Assembly (NCBI GenBank): GCA_963809695.1
Contig: CAWEKI010000012.1
Span: forward strand, 283,224 to 347,223
From: JAGDMJ01 sp963809695
GTDB taxonomy: Bacteria; Bacteroidota; Ignavibacteria; UBA10030; UBA6906
Reading direction: 5' to 3'
Length of the DNA: 64,000 nucleotides
Position 1 is the stretch's first letter. Each line of letters starts with the position of its first letter. Shown here in pieces: positions 8,630 to 18,833 of the stretch. The notes under the pieces are model-generated. The model worked only from the letters and a program-made list of their open reading frames with translations, searched no databases and was not told where the DNA came from. A program made the translations under genes and the position numbers.

Positions 8630-10249
8630 TTACTCCAAATAGCGGGTCTTGAATGTCGGGTCCTCACCCGCCATCTTCATGAGGATATCGAGAGGAACGA
8701 CTTCGAACCCGGGGCCAAGCTGCTTCAGTATGCCGCTCACTCGATTGATCCCGCTGGTCTCGCGTACATGCATCACAAGAAAGTAAGGTCGCTTCGGGTT
8801 CATGACGGCAAGTTCCCTGAGGTCGGCGATTACGTCGTCCGCCGGACGATCGGGTGAAAGGTAATAATCGTAGGAAAGAAACGGGATATGGTTGCGCACG
8901 TCATACGTGTGGCCGGGGCCATACCCGAAGATGAAGCCGATCGCCTCCGGCAGTCCTTCGTAGTATGCGTCGACGATCCTTTTCGGAAGATTTGTGTTTC
9001 CCACATAGCGGTCCCCGAAATTCGACCGCTCCATGATACCATAGATCTTCAGATCAAGCGACTTCATGAGATCACGATCCATCGCAATCACCTTGGGCAG
9101 GTATTCCGCCGGAATGGCGCGCGGATACATATAGCTTGGCCCGGACAGTGCGCCGATGAAATAGTCGTTCGGTGTCGCCGTGGTGTAGAAGTATTCGAAC
9201 AATGCCGGTGCATGAATGAGGGAATTCCCATCGGTCGTTTCCCACGTGTATGGGAACGTCCCGCGTTCGGGATCCAACCAGGCGCCGAGACCCAGGCCGT
9301 CTGTTTGGACGCACGCGATGTAGACTTTCTCTTCCGGGACATACGTTTTCCCGGCGACGATGCTGTGACGGTTCTTGAATTTGAAGCCGGGCGTAAGGGG
9401 CAGCTGTGTTGTGAAACTCATGTTCGGCCAGGTATTGAGCCCTTCCTGCCGAAGCACGTGCTTCGAGATGAGCGTGATATACATCGCTTCCAGGTCCTTC
9501 GCGTAGGAATGCCACCCCAGAACAAACGACGTCATCGGCTTCATTTCTCCCATGATCTTGTCTGCGAGAGAGTACTCGAGCGTATCCCTGGGATCGCACG
9601 ACAGATCGGTGAAAAATGTTCGGTGATAAATCCCAAGGTCGGCAATGCCCGGCTGCATGGAGTTTCCTGCCTCACCCCCCATATACGTGAGGAATTCGTG
9701 ACTGCAGCGGTTCCAGTATTGCGCGAATGCCCAGGTGTAGATCTCGTAATCGGTTTTTCCCCGTAACTTGCCCCGGAAGTCTTCCACCTTCTGGAGTCCT
9801 TCGTGCTCAGCCATCGGGATCTGGTCCGGACTGACAACGACCGCGCGGCTCAACCCGGCTACCGTGAATGCGACCGTCAACGATGTTCGTACAGCGGGGT
9901 CCCACACGACATATCCTTTCACGTGACCGCGAAATGTATGGAGCGCATCCTCCGGACGAAGGAGCTCTTTAAAATCGAAACCGTATGCTTTCTCGTAATA
10001 ATTCTTCAGGTTCTTCGTGTAACCATAAGGGTAGTTCTTCGGATAGTAGAAATAGAGCCTGGGGGCGCCGTCATTGGCAAGGCCCTGCAAACTCACCAGG
10101 AACGCCTGAGTCGGCAGCTGGCCCTTGATCTCCCAGTTGTCAGGCAATTGCATGACAAACGCATGCCGCGTTTGTCCCGAGTGAAGAGGAAGCTGTAGCG
10201 GAAGAAAAAGGAGCAAGGCGGACACGAAACCATACCGTACGATCGACAT
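8630..10249 (-). CDS. GxGYxYP-family putative glycoside hydrolase
   Basis: A 539-residue secreted protein: signal peptide (about 1-25), an N-terminal domain (about 30-250) and a C-terminal domain carrying the family's signature stretch in the variant ALSGPSYMYPRAIP (about residues 365-378). The family (GxGYxYP N- and C-terminal domains) is known mainly from gut and soil Bacteroidota and is predicted, not proven, to act on glycans. The start ATG has GGAGG upstream. It is the last gene of a three-gene minus-strand operon (15 bp after the preceding lipoprotein gene). No sorting domain is present, so it is probably periplasmic. Confidence 0.8.
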   Translation of the reverse strand: MSIVRYGFVSALLLFLPLQLPLHSGQTRHAFVMQLPDNWEIKGQLPTQAFLVSLQGLANDGAPRLYFYYPKNYPYGYTKNLKNYYEKAYGFDFKELLRPEDALHTFRGHVKGYVVWDPAVRTSLTVAFTVAGLSRAVVVSPDQIPMAEHEGLQKVEDFRGKLRGKTDYEIYTWAFAQYWNRCSHEFLTYMGGEAGNSMQPGIADLGIYHRTFFTDLSCDPRDTLEYSLADKIMGEMKPMTSFVLGWHSYAKDLEAMYITLISKHVLRQEGLNTWPNMSFTTQLPLTPGFKFKNRHSIVAGKTYVPEEKVYIACVQTDGLGLGAWLDPERGTFPYTWETTDGNSLIHAPALFEYFYTTATPNDYFIGALSGPSYMYPRAIPAEYLPKVIAMDRDLMKSLDLKIYGIMERSNFGDRYVGNTNLPKRIVDAYYEGLPEAIGFIFGYGPGHTYDVRNHIPFLSYDYYLSPDRPADDVIADLRELAVMNPKRPYFLVMHVRETSGINRVSGILKQLGPGFEVVPLDILMKMAGEDPTFKTRYLE

Positions 10250-10264
10250 GATTATCCTCCATCA

Positions 10265-10813
10265 TCATTGTGCTGCGCGCGCAAATGTGTAAGTGAGCGG
10301 GGGGCCGGACCGTCGTGTTGAACGGTTCTCAGTCAACTGTATGCTCGATCCGTCCGATGCCAGGGTGTATGTTTCTTTCACTTCGACCCCCGTTTCGCCC
10401 TGCGCTGTTTCCAGGGGCTCGCGCGTATCGATGTGAAGCTCGTTCCGTGAATCGTTTATCCGCGCCAGCACGTGTCGTTTTGTCTCAGGCCCATAGTAGA
10501 TTCCCATGGAAACTTCTCCCAGCCATCGTCCCTGAGGAATGGGTACGATCTCTTCCTTGCCCTGCGTATTGACCGTCATGGAGTCAACCCTGCGATCATG
10601 CGCATTCCCTCCGAAGTATCGTTTCACGAGGGTAACGTGGGTTCCATCGATGCGGATATCCAGGACGAGATCAACCCACGGGTCGAGGCTGACGCTTTTC
10701 TCCCGGACGAGTTTCCAGCGACCATCCAGGCGGTTGCCATCACGTCCGCATGAAAGGAGAAGCAAACAAGAAAATGCTGCGGCAAATGATATACAGATAA
10801 TGAGCCCCTTCAT
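10265..10813 (-). CDS. Lipocalin-like lipoprotein, 182 aa
   Basis: Lipoprotein signal with lipobox LLSC (Cys near 22), then a small beta-rich domain beginning LDGRWKLVREKSVSLDPW, which resembles lipocalin-like or lipoprotein-YbbD-type barrels. AAGGAAAC precedes the ATG. Spacing is 15 bp to the downstream glycosidase and 60 bp from the upstream gene, indicating one transcript. Function is not readable; it may bind a ligand of the neighbouring enzyme. Confidence 0.65.
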   Translation of the reverse strand: MKGLIICISFAAAFSCLLLLSCGRDGNRLDGRWKLVREKSVSLDPWVDLVLDIRIDGTHVTLVKRYFGGNAHDRRVDSMTVNTQGKEEIVPIPQGRWLGEVSMGIYYGPETKRHVLARINDSRNELHIDTREPLETAQGETGVEVKETYTLASDGSSIQLTENRSTRRSGPPLTYTFARAAQ

Positions 10814-10873
10814 AGCATGTTTCCTTTTGAAATGCGTTGAGATAGCGAAACGGGACGTCCCCGGTAAGGGGAT

Positions 10874-11347
10874 CTATTTCTTCTTTGTGATCGGCTCTTT
10901 CTTAATGGCTTTGTAGCCAAGATAGGCTGCCCCGGCAAGTTCCGCAACACCAAGGACTGCCTGGATTCCCTGGAAGAACCCATCTTTCTTGACCGTCCAC
11001 TGGTAGGGTTGGAAGACGGCATTCTTGTAGACCGTGGCACCAAGAAGAAATGAACGCTTCCAGGCGGCTTGGTCTGCGGTGTAAAGCCCGGAAGAGGCGA
11101 TCATCGCCTGGTCGTAGAAAGAGAGCTGGCTCCTGAAGAGCTGCGAAGGAGCGAAGGAAAGGGATGGGATAAGAAACGGATCACGCACCATGCGGATGGA
11201 ATCCGGCAGATGGAAGAGCAGACTTTCCTGGGCAGACGCCGGCCCTGGAAGCGAGAGGAGAATAACAATACCCGAGGCGAGAAAGAGAAGAGCCCGGCCC
11301 CCGGCGAGTAAGGCATTGTGCAAACGGCTGTTCACTTGTAGGTCCAC
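10874..11347 (-). CDS. Small secreted/membrane protein, 157 aa
   Basis: Unrecognised. An N-terminal hydrophobic segment ending PASAQ (about residue 40) is a signal peptide, and a C-terminal helix (IQAVLGVAELAGAAYLGYKAI) can span a membrane before a KKEPITKKK tail. The start is GTG at 11347, or GTG at 11335 giving MNSRLHNAL. It is the first gene of the minus-strand operon with the lipoprotein and GxGYxYP protein. Similar DUF-type proteins with a single late membrane helix occur next to outer-membrane lipoproteins; role unknown. Confidence 0.55.
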   Translation of the reverse strand: MDLQVNSRLHNALLAGGRALLFLASGIVILLSLPGPASAQESLLFHLPDSIRMVRDPFLIPSLSFAPSQLFRSQLSFYDQAMIASSGLYTADQAAWKRSFLLGATVYKNAVFQPYQWTVKKDGFFQGIQAVLGVAELAGAAYLGYKAIKKEPITKKK

Positions 11348-11689
11348 TCAACTGCCGTAAGATAGGGCGGGGGAACGCCAAAATCAAATGCTGGGAGGCA
11401 GGAAGACTCGCGTAGAGAGCCTTTCCGGTTTTTGACACCCCGAGTCGCAATCGACAACATGCCTCGCATTGTGAGTGCGGGTTCCAGCACTGTCGAGTGT
11501 TCTCCTGATGCGGCGACATGACAGGGAAGCAGCATCACTGATGAGGAGTTGCAAATGAGGCCTCCATGTGAGCTGTCCTGGTGCGCGGACCCCGTCCGCG
11601 CAATGAGCTTTGGCTGAGTTGTACAACCTGGGCAATATAGGCAGGCACTGTAGCAGTTGGTCTGGTGATGGATGGGTTTATTTTTTCAT

Positions 11690-11890
11690 GTGCAACCAGC
11701 CATCTCGCTGAACCAGAACTACCCCAACCCGTTCAATCCCTCAATGAGAATTCAACATAGCCTGCCGCCTGCGTCAAGAGTTCAGCTGACCGTTTTCAAC
11801 GCACTCGGCCAACAAGTAGCCCAATTAGTCACGGCGACACCGACGCAGGCTATCACGAGGTTAAGTTCGATGCGAGCAACCGGGCAAGTG
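11690..11890 (+). pseudogene. Orphan sorting-domain fragment with frameshift
   Basis: SLNQNYPNPFNPSMRIQ to QQVAQLV is in one frame up to about 11830. A one-base loss in the LVNG codons shifts the rest (GDTDAGYHEVKFDASN and ASG) into the next frame. It then runs directly into an IS3 transposase fragment. No gene body exists upstream, so this is a relic. Confidence 0.75.
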
Positions 11891-11992
11891 GCTTGTCTGA
11901 ACCAGCACTGGTTCATGTCCCTCGAGGATTCACGGTCAAAGCTCGCTGCATGGCAACTGGAGTATCACACGGAGCGGCCGCACGATGGGGGC
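11885..11992 (+). pseudogene. IS3-family transposase C-terminal fragment
   Basis: CLNQHWFMSLEDSRSKLAAW followed by LEYHTERPHDG is the C-terminal end of an IS3-group OrfB (usually CLNxHWFxSLxDAR, then YNExRPHSxLG). Only about 35 codons remain. It belongs to a different IS3 subgroup than the complete element at 17928, whose OrfB ends YNQQRLHSSLGYL. Confidence 0.65.
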
Positions 11993-12360
11993 AAGCTCCA
12001 CGCCACAGGCGTACCACACTTTATTTTCCGGCGGCTACATTGGGCGAATCTTTCGAAATGTTATTAATCCTTGGCATACCCAGCAGGAGAAATCTCCAAA
12101 ATGTAACAATCATCGAAGTTGTTGAGTTTCTCCATATTGACAATGGTCTACTGAGTCATTATACTACCAGAGCGTTCTGCTTCGCCCTGGCTCGAATTGG
12201 AGTCAGCGAGCCGCCGAGGTTTCTTCAGTCCGCTTCCGCCCCGATGACCCACCGATTCCTGCCAGAGTATGAATCGTTACTTATTGTCCTTGTGCTGAAA
12301 TGATTTGCCCGCGCGCCGATGCTGCAACCAGTACACGGGCGACATTCCGTGGAGGAAGTG
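11993..12360. other. Intergenic stretch with nothing recognised
   Basis: No coding pattern, repeat or hairpin could be supported here apart from the ribosome site GGAGGAAGTG immediately before ATG 12361. Confidence 0.4.
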
Positions 12361-12585
12361 ATGGAAGCACCTACATACAATGAGTTGAAGACAAGATTTG
12401 AGTGGCTGGAACTGCGTGTAACTCAGTTAGAAACGGACCGTGAATCCTGGCGGAACAAGGCTCTTCTTCTCCAGAGGCAGGTGAAGACACTGGAGGCGGA
12501 AAATCGTGAACTGCATGAACGGCTTGCGCGCAGCCTTCCCCTGTACGACCCTGATGAGTTCATCGGCTCCAGGGACAATCAGTAA
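12361..12585 (+). CDS. Small coiled-coil protein, 74 aa
   Basis: ATG 12361 is chosen because TGGAGGAAGTG precedes it. Residues 8-55 form heptads (LKTRFEWLELRVTQLETD and KALLLQRQVKTLEAENRELH), a parallel coiled coil typical of zipper-type dimerisation, ending in an acidic tail. No DNA-binding part is seen. Comparable small zipper proteins occur beside mobile-element relics, and one lies just upstream. Function unknown. Confidence 0.5.
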   Translation: MEAPTYNELKTRFEWLELRVTQLETDRESWRNKALLLQRQVKTLEAENRELHERLARSLPLYDPDEFIGSRDNQ

Positions 12586-12772
12586 ATGAACGTGACCAAA
12601 ATGGGGATCACGGGGGAAGAAGGATTCTGATTTACTCCCGAGACGCGCATGGCCCGTTGTGCCCGCTACTGATCGTTCAACGCTTCTACCAATTGACAAT
12701 TGCTCTACCAAACGCTACATTATCAGAGGGGAGCGCCGGGGATACACTGTTTCACATGAGTCAGGAGTTATC

Positions 12773-13162
12773 ATGAAACATCTTGGTGCACTGATGTTCC
12801 TTTTCCTCCTTCTCAACGGTTGCTCTACCGGGGATGGCGACCTTGTTGTGATCAGCAAGGAAATCCGGCGTGAAGCGCTCAGCCAGAGCGTTGCAGGAGA
12901 TCAATTTGGCTCGGCGGCTGGTTCGTCCATCGAAAACGTTGTCGTAGGACAATTACAGAACAAAGGGACTGAGGAGGCCCGCGACGTGGAAGTGACATTC
13001 CATGTAAACGGCGGAGGACAGAACTATGTGCTCACCGCGCGCATTCCTTCAGTTCCTGCCGGCAAGACGGTCAACTTCCGGACACAGGGGCTCAACACAC
13101 CCTATACCCTGCAGTTCAAGAACGAGGGTGAGGTCGAAATTGCTGTGGGGAAACAGGAGTAG
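12773..13162 (+). CDS. Small lipoprotein with FxLYD/CARDB-like domain, 129 aa
   Basis: ATG 12773 follows AGGAGTTATC. The N-terminus is a lipoprotein signal with lipobox LLNGC (Cys17). The mature part has a single immunoglobulin-like strand pattern: ENVVVGQLQNKGTEEARDVE, then VPAGKTVNFRTQGL, as in FxLYD or CARDB domains that modulate outer-membrane or periplasmic complexes. No partner gene is apparent; a terminator follows at 13194. Confidence 0.65.
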   Translation: MKHLGALMFLFLLLNGCSTGDGDLVVISKEIRREALSQSVAGDQFGSAAGSSIENVVVGQLQNKGTEEARDVEVTFHVNGGGQNYVLTARIPSVPAGKTVNFRTQGLNTPYTLQFKNEGEVEIAVGKQE

Positions 13163-13193
13163 CCAGGTTGACGAACCACGGGTGAATCTTCTT

Positions 13194-13220
13194 GCCCACG
13201 CTCGTTCAGGTGGGCTTTTT
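13194..13220 (+). terminator. Rho-independent terminator, member of a repeated terminator type
   Basis: GCCCAC, loop GCTCGTTCAG, GTGGGC, then a T-rich run. The loop and right arm recur at 38363-38387. Confidence 0.75.
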
Positions 13221-13633
13221 CTTTGACGTGATGCTATTTGACAGTAGGCTTCCCGTCAAACGATGTGGTGGGAGGCTTTTTTTTGCCAGAGCCACAGCAC
13301 TCCTGCTTTCACAGGACCTCGTTAAGCGGTAGTCCCATTCTCGTTTGCACGATCGTGCGCTCTGCGATCTCCCTTGATTCCGGCGGACCCTTTCCATACA
13401 TTCTCTCCCGTTGGAGGAAACCTGCCATCGTCGCGATCTGAGAAATATTATCGGAATCCGAAATCTACGAAGTGTCCACGGGTCTTGGAGGAACCAGGCT
13501 GGACGGTGTTCGCCGTGGCCAACTGTGGACAGCTCTCGCGACAACCGCTCCTTGGCAATTTGACATTGGCTGAAGGGCGAAGCACATTCGCGCCATGCAC
13601 GCTTGTGCTCCATACGGCACGAGAGGCAATACT
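13221..13633. other. Long leader/intergenic region
   Basis: Contains a second weak hairpin-plus-T-run (GTAGGCTTCCCG ... GGGAGGC, then T8 at 13276-13283). No convincing gene is visible; the leader of the sialidase-like gene lies at its end. Confidence 0.4.
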
Positions 13634-14854
13634 ATGCGACACCACACAACGGACGTGGCAAGGGGATTCGGTCGTCTGTGTCTTGCCGCCCTTTTTTTGA
13701 GTCCTTGGACGGGCTGCTCACATCCCGGTATGGGACCGCAGAGGCGCGCAGATGTCATCAGGCACCTTAGCGTCTACGAGTCGCCATCAGAGTACTGCGC
13801 GTGGCCCTCGCTCGCCAGGACCTCGGGCGGCGATCTCCTCGTGCTTTTCACGAGGTCGGAGGAACACCTTGGACCGGACGGTGCAATCCTGCTCAGCCGT
13901 TCCACGGACAACGGGAAGACCTGGCTGCGCCCGGTCGTGGTCATTGATTCTCCCATCGATGACCGAGAATCGGGGATCACGACTCTTCGTGACGGCCGCA
14001 TCCTCGGTTATTTCTGGTCAACCTTCCACACGAAGGCGTCCTACGAGAATCTGCCGGCGAATGCATATAGGCGCGATGTGCTTGATCGCTGGATCGCGAC
14101 CGTGGAGCAGCCGGAATACCGGAAGGGGGAGAAGAGCTCTGGGGCATGGTCGGCAGTGTCCAGCGACGGTGGACGGACATGGTCGGTCCTGGCTCGTGGA
14201 TTTGACTCTGTACACGGCGGGATCGAGCTCTCGACTGGAGGTCTCCTGCTGGCTTCCTATCGCACAACACCAGATAGTATTGTTGTCCACATGGCAGACT
14301 CGGCCACGGGTCCCTGGCGTTACATCGCAAGCTTCGCTTCCCCGCGGCCCGACAGCCTGAGTTTCGGTGAGCCACACTTGCTGCAGCTCCCCTCCGGACG
14401 TGTGATCATGATGATCAGGGCAACAACGCATCCCTACAACGATCAGGATCCGAGGTGCGTCCTGTGGGAATCGTACTCGGACGACAATGGGACGACGTGG
14501 GTGACATCTTTTGCCACATCACTCTGGGGGTTCCCGCCACACCTCGCCCTCCTCTCCGATGGAAGGGTCCTCTGCACATATGGCTATCGCCGCCCTCCTT
14601 ATGGCCAACGGGCATGCTTGAGCAGTGACGGCGTGAATTGGAACCTTCGAGAGGAACTGATCCTGCGTGATGATGCACCGAATGGTGATCTGGGCTACCC
14701 GGCATCAATCGAACTGGAGCCGGGGGTCATTCTGACAGTCTACTATCAGCCGGACATCCCGCCGGGGACAATCCAGCGTATGGAGCCGCCGGACCCGGGG
14801 CGGACGAAGCCTGGAATCCTTGGGACAATCTGGAGAGTCCCGCCCCGAAGATAG
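13634..14854 (+). CDS. Sialidase-like (BNR) exported protein
   Basis: 406 residues from ATG 13634 (GAGAGGC upstream); the in-frame upstream start would spoil the signal sequence. Hydrophobic signal to FLSPWTGC, where Cys30 could be a weak lipobox cysteine. The domain is a sialidase-type six-bladed propeller with Asp boxes STDNGKTW, SSDGGRTW and SDDNGTTW and the usual exo-sialidase openings (WPSLARTSGGDLLVLF; SGITTLRDGRILGYFW). Family members cleave or bind terminal sialic acids or related sugars; some are catalytically inactive. A strong terminator follows at 15006. No sorting domain, so periplasmic or lipid-anchored. Confidence 0.8.
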   Translation: MRHHTTDVARGFGRLCLAALFLSPWTGCSHPGMGPQRRADVIRHLSVYESPSEYCAWPSLARTSGGDLLVLFTRSEEHLGPDGAILLSRSTDNGKTWLRPVVVIDSPIDDRESGITTLRDGRILGYFWSTFHTKASYENLPANAYRRDVLDRWIATVEQPEYRKGEKSSGAWSAVSSDGGRTWSVLARGFDSVHGGIELSTGGLLLASYRTTPDSIVVHMADSATGPWRYIASFASPRPDSLSFGEPHLLQLPSGRVIMMIRATTHPYNDQDPRCVLWESYSDDNGTTWVTSFATSLWGFPPHLALLSDGRVLCTYGYRRPPYGQRACLSSDGVNWNLREELILRDDAPNGDLGYPASIELEPGVILTVYYQPDIPPGTIQRMEPPDPGRTKPGILGTIWRVPPRR

Positions 14855-14920
14855 CGCACTACCCCGCACAGACACCGAGAGACCTTGCTTCTCCAACCGT
14901 GGCGGTTTTCTGGCAACGCG

Positions 14921-15040
14921 TGAGTGCAGGCGACCTGTAATAGCATACTACCGCGCAGTATATTATAGAAGGGGCAGGGATGGTCTTTCCTTGTTTTGAG
15001 AACAGAAGAGCCCGGCCAGTTGTGGAGAACCGGGCTCTTT
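14921..15040 (+). ncRNA. Candidate small RNA copy 1 (28-nt conserved box plus terminator)
   Basis: Bases 14921-14948 (TGAGTGCAGGCGAC then TAATAGCATAC) match 62263-62290 at 25 of 28 positions. Both copies lie in intergenic space and are followed by a rho-independent terminator, here 15006-15040. Function is inference only. Confidence 0.35.
15006..15040. terminator. Rho-independent terminator between convergent genes
   Basis: Inverted repeat AAGAGCCCGG / CCGGGCTCTT with a 14-base loop, followed by T residues. It sits between convergent genes ending at 14854 and 15063. Confidence 0.75.
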
Positions 15041-15062
15041 CCGTTTGGTCGGGTCCCACCGA

Positions 15063-17927
15063 CTACTTCATGAGCAAAAGTTTATTCGTCTTGGTGTACA
15101 CAACTCTTCCTGAATGTTCGGTGACCGTGAGGCGGGCAATGTAAACGCCGCTGGCAGAGCCCGGGGCATTCCAATTCACGGTGTGATAGCCTGCCTCATG
15201 GTAGCCGCTGGCAACCGTTGCCACCTGTCTCCCCAGGATGTCATACACGATGAGCGACACGTGTGCCGCTTCGGGCAAGCCCATCCACATTGCAGTGGAG
15301 GGATTAAATGGATTCGGGAAGTTCTCCGAGATCGAATAGACCTCCGGCACGTTCGTCTTGTTCATCGGCCCTGCCAGGGCCTTCTGGAGACTTCCTCCAG
15401 CCTCGGCCTCCTTCAACGTCATAAGCCAGGTGGCTTCCTTCGTTGCCCACTCCTCTGGATATTTCTCCTGAAGCAGGCTGAGAGTCTTCGCACCAAGGTC
15501 TTCTTTGAGTGAGCCGTCCGCATATGCAAGGGCAAAGAGATCCACCAGTGCGGTCTCTTCGCAGGGTGTTCCCGGCTCCAAGGTGGCAATCTCCTCATAG
15601 AGCTGGGCGGCTTCAGCGGACTTCCCCTGGAGGACGAGCATCTTGGCCACGATTAAGGAAAGGACGGGATCCGCCTTGCTTGATGCCTGCCGTAGTTTTT
15701 GGCACGCCGCAAAAAGATTTCCCTCCGGGCTCTCTCGGTAGAGTGAGAGTATCTCGCAGAGGATGTGCTGCCGCTGCAGAGGGGAACTCGTGCTCCCATC
15801 CAAGAGAGCCAAGAGCACATCGTTAGCCTTTGTGTAGTCACCCGCCAGACGCAATTCCAGCGCCAGGCGCAGTGAATCGTGGCTCTCGCCAGAAGGAGAC
15901 CCTTCCGGACCCGCCATCAGCCCTTGACCGTACGGGTCGGTCGTGAGGAAGGGATCGTGGTCAATGGAGGAGCCGATGATGGCCTGGAACCAGTTCGGGT
16001 TCAAGGTCGCCGAGCCCCACCAGACCTGCTCGGCCCTCACGGTGCAGAACTCGATCGCGTTGAGATGGATCCCGGTGGATGGGGAGGTGATGGAGTTCTT
16101 GATGTAGGCCGAGTTGGAGAGTAAGCCGATGGTGGGACTGGAATTCAAGGCGCAGTAAACGACCTCACCCGAAGCCGTCATGATGCTGTTGCCGCTATAG
16201 GCCGGGTAGCCACTCCTGCCAAAGGCCGGTGAGCTGTGGTTGTAGCAGCGAACGGCATCCGAGCCGTTGGAAAGGATGCGGTTCTTCCAGAAGCTGCCAC
16301 TGGTGTTCGTGTAATTCACGCCGTAGCCGGTGTTCGCACTGATGGTGTCATACCAGACGTCCGGTGCGCCGGCAGAGGAGAAGGAAAGGCCTGTGGAGCT
16401 GTTGCCCGAGATATTCGAGTTGCGCACCGCTGTCCCCGTCGCTCCTGTGATGGTAATGGCCGAACCTCCATTTCCTGTCTGGACATGGCTCACGGTCACA
16501 TAATCCAGTGATGAGCCGTTGGCGCCGCTGCCGCTGATGACGATCCCGCTCCAGGTGCCCGAAGGGGAAATGGACGTGAAAGTGATCTTCCCTCCAGCAC
16601 TTCCCTGGGCAAGGATTTTTCCGCAGACTGTAAGGGAAGCTGACGTGCCGAAGGTGAAGGTGCTGCCTGCTATTGTCTGGAGCGTGGTGCCGCTGGCAAT
16701 CGTGAGCGAAGAACTCGAGTTCACGATCACACGCCCCGTGGCACCAACTTTGAGGGTACCGGGACCGGCCATGGTAACGTTACCTGTCAGCTCAAGTGTG
16801 CCATCAATGGTGAAGGTGCTGTCCATTGTGATCGTGTTTGATTGAGCCTTAAGGTACTTTCCCGATCGAACACATACCGCGCCATCTAGTTCAATGTTAC
16901 TGCTCCACGTTAACGGAAAGTCAGAGCTGGCGTAGATATTCCCTATGTACTTCCTGCCGGAGAAGTGGTCCATGATGTTTCTGGTCATGGTCTTCATGTT
17001 TTGGATATCGGTTGGGTAATTGGCCCGATAGTCGAAATCCGCCCACCAATTCTCCGTGCCCGCACCGAAGATGCGTGAGTTGGTCGTGCTATCCTCGGCG
17101 TAGATCATTTGATGCAGGACCGGAGCATAGTGTCCTCCGCCCGTATCACTGATGACAGAGGCGGAGGCAAGTGTGTCCAAGAGGTAGGTGATATCCTCGC
17201 GGTGGGTCCTCGTGTTTTCGATCTCCTGCCCTAAGATGCCGCGCTGCTTGTTGAGTCCTTGATTGGTGTCAAAGAACCCACGGCCAAACGGCGCTCCAAC
17301 TGTGGAGAGACCCGAGGTGCCCCTGAAAATCCAGTGCGTCGGCTTGCGCACCGTGTCCGGCGGCTCAGTTTCCTGGCTGCTTCGGGAGACGTCGTTAGAG
17401 CCCTTGTCGTATTCTTCGGCCAAAAGCTTTGCCTCCGGGTTGTCTGGTCCGGGAGGCGGCGTGCGCCAGAGTTCCCGGTAGTTGTAGGGAGGTGTGAGCT
17501 TCGTGCACATGATCTTCAGATACTTGCTCGGGCTTCCCACCCAGAAGACCTTGCGAAAGCAAGAATTCGCAGCAAAGCGTGCTATGTTGCCGTGATAGGC
17601 CGATCCCTCGAATGACTCCGTGTTAATTCTTTCTTGCAGTGACCAATATTCATCGTGCTTCCAGATCACCACCGCCTTGTAATGACTCAAGAGATCAATG
17701 CCCAGACCGGTGACTGTGCTATCCAAGTCCGTGCTGTTACAGTACTCCATGGGGAGGCCGAGCGTATCTTCCACATATTTGATGAAGGGCCCGGTGGTGA
17801 AGGCCATCACCTTGGCAAGACCTGGCGGAGCGAACGGGCGGTCCGTTGCCAAGGTCTCGGCAAGGGCAAGAGCGCCCTCTCCTTGGGAATCCGAGTAAAA
17901 CGACGCTCCGCCCCAATAGTTGTAGGC
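15063..17927 (-). pseudogene. 3' part of IS-split DMFase-like/beta-helix secreted protein with sorting domain
   Basis: The reading frame is open from the IS junction at 17927 (AYNYWGG, then FYSDSQGEGALALAETL). The first third matches the N,N-dimethylformamidase large-subunit-like C-terminal domain: YNYWGG, GLPMEYCNSTDLD, VVIWKHDEYWS, GNIARFAANSCFRKVFW. Next comes a right-handed beta-helix/pectate-lyase-like repeat section (TITMDSTFTIDGTLELTG to LNPNWFQAIIGS), then a helical TPR-like segment (LALELRLAGDYTKANDVLL onward), and finally the T9SS sorting domain (NFPNPFNPSTAMW to TKTNKLLLMK). The start and signal peptide lie beyond the IS element (19769). No new start is supported, so the gene is probably dead. 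Confidence 0.85.
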
Positions 17928-17957
17928 TGAAGTTCCCCTGGTTTAGGAGACAGAGAG

Positions 17958-18833
17958 TTAAGCCGCTTTGGTGTTGATTATTTCCTGCAGCATTTGCTCC
18001 GGGGTGAGATACCCGAGAGACGAGTGCAGGCGTTGTTGGTTGTAAAACACTTCGATGTAGTCGAAGAGATGTAGATGGGCTCCGTCACGGAATCGGAACT
18101 GTTCATGGTCAACAGATTCAGTCTTGAGCGTGTGAAAGAACGATTCGGCTACAGCATTGTCGTAGCAACTCAGGCCGTTGCTTTGGAAAACGAGGACCGA
18201 CTGCGTGGACAACAGTTCTCGGTACATCGCGCTCGTGTATTGGCTGCCACGGTCGCTGTGCATGATCAACGGCAATCGCAGTGGGTATCGTCGAACCGCC
18301 CGCTGGAATGCGGTGCAGATCAGCTGAGCATCGATCCGCGCGCTGGTCGACCAGCCGACGACAGCCCGCGAGAAGAGATCCAGGATCACGGCCAGATACA
18401 GCCACCCTTCGGTTGTCCAGATGTATGTAATATCTGAAAGCCACACCTGATGCGGACACTCGGCGACAAACTCCCGACCGAGAAGATCGGGCGAGGCGGT
18501 GGCTCCTTCTCGCTGGCGTGTCGTGACACGGAAACGACGATGACTTTTTGCAGCAATGCCTGCTTTGGCCATCAGAAGGGCCACACGATGACGACCACAG
18601 GGGTTTCCCTGTTCGTTGAGCTTCCGGTGTATCCGAGGGCTTCCGTAGATGCCACGGCTTTCCTGGTGAACGATTTTGATCTGTTCCAAGAGTCTCACGT
18701 TGGCCATTGTCTGAGCACTGACGATATGTTGACAGAATCGGTAATAGCCACTCCTGGACGCGTTGAGCAGTTTGCACATGAGCACGATAGAATGTTCATG
18801 TGCAAACTCGCTGATGAACGCGTACTTCATCAC
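17958..18833 (-). CDS. IS3-family transposase OrfB (DDE integrase domain)
   Basis: 291 residues. HTH_21-type N-terminal part (about 20-80), then an rve integrase core with the DDE residues Asp134 (WLSDITYI), Asp194 (MHSDRGSQYT) and Glu230 (NAVAESFFHTLK); 35 residues lie between the second Asp and the Glu, as in IS3 elements. The end, YNQQRLHSSLGYLTPEQM, is complete. Its nominal GTG start overlaps the orfA stop, but the frame stays open upstream to the A7 run, so translation as an OrfAB fusion by -1 frameshifting is expected. The product cuts and joins the element's ends. Confidence 0.95.
   Translation of the reverse strand: MMKYAFISEFAHEHSIVLMCKLLNASRSGYYRFCQHIVSAQTMANVRLLEQIKIVHQESRGIYGSPRIHRKLNEQGNPCGRHRVALLMAKAGIAAKSHRRFRVTTRQREGATASPDLLGREFVAECPHQVWLSDITYIWTTEGWLYLAVILDLFSRAVVGWSTSARIDAQLICTAFQRAVRRYPLRLPLIMHSDRGSQYTSAMYRELLSTQSVLVFQSNGLSCYDNAVAESFFHTLKTESVDHEQFRFRDGAHLHLFDYIEVFYNQQRLHSSLGYLTPEQMLQEIINTKAA

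Noticed and set aside
8888..9766. 292-codon plus-strand frame inside the GxGYxYP gene
   Set aside because: Exact antisense of a well-supported signal-peptide protein; high arginine/valine shadow composition.
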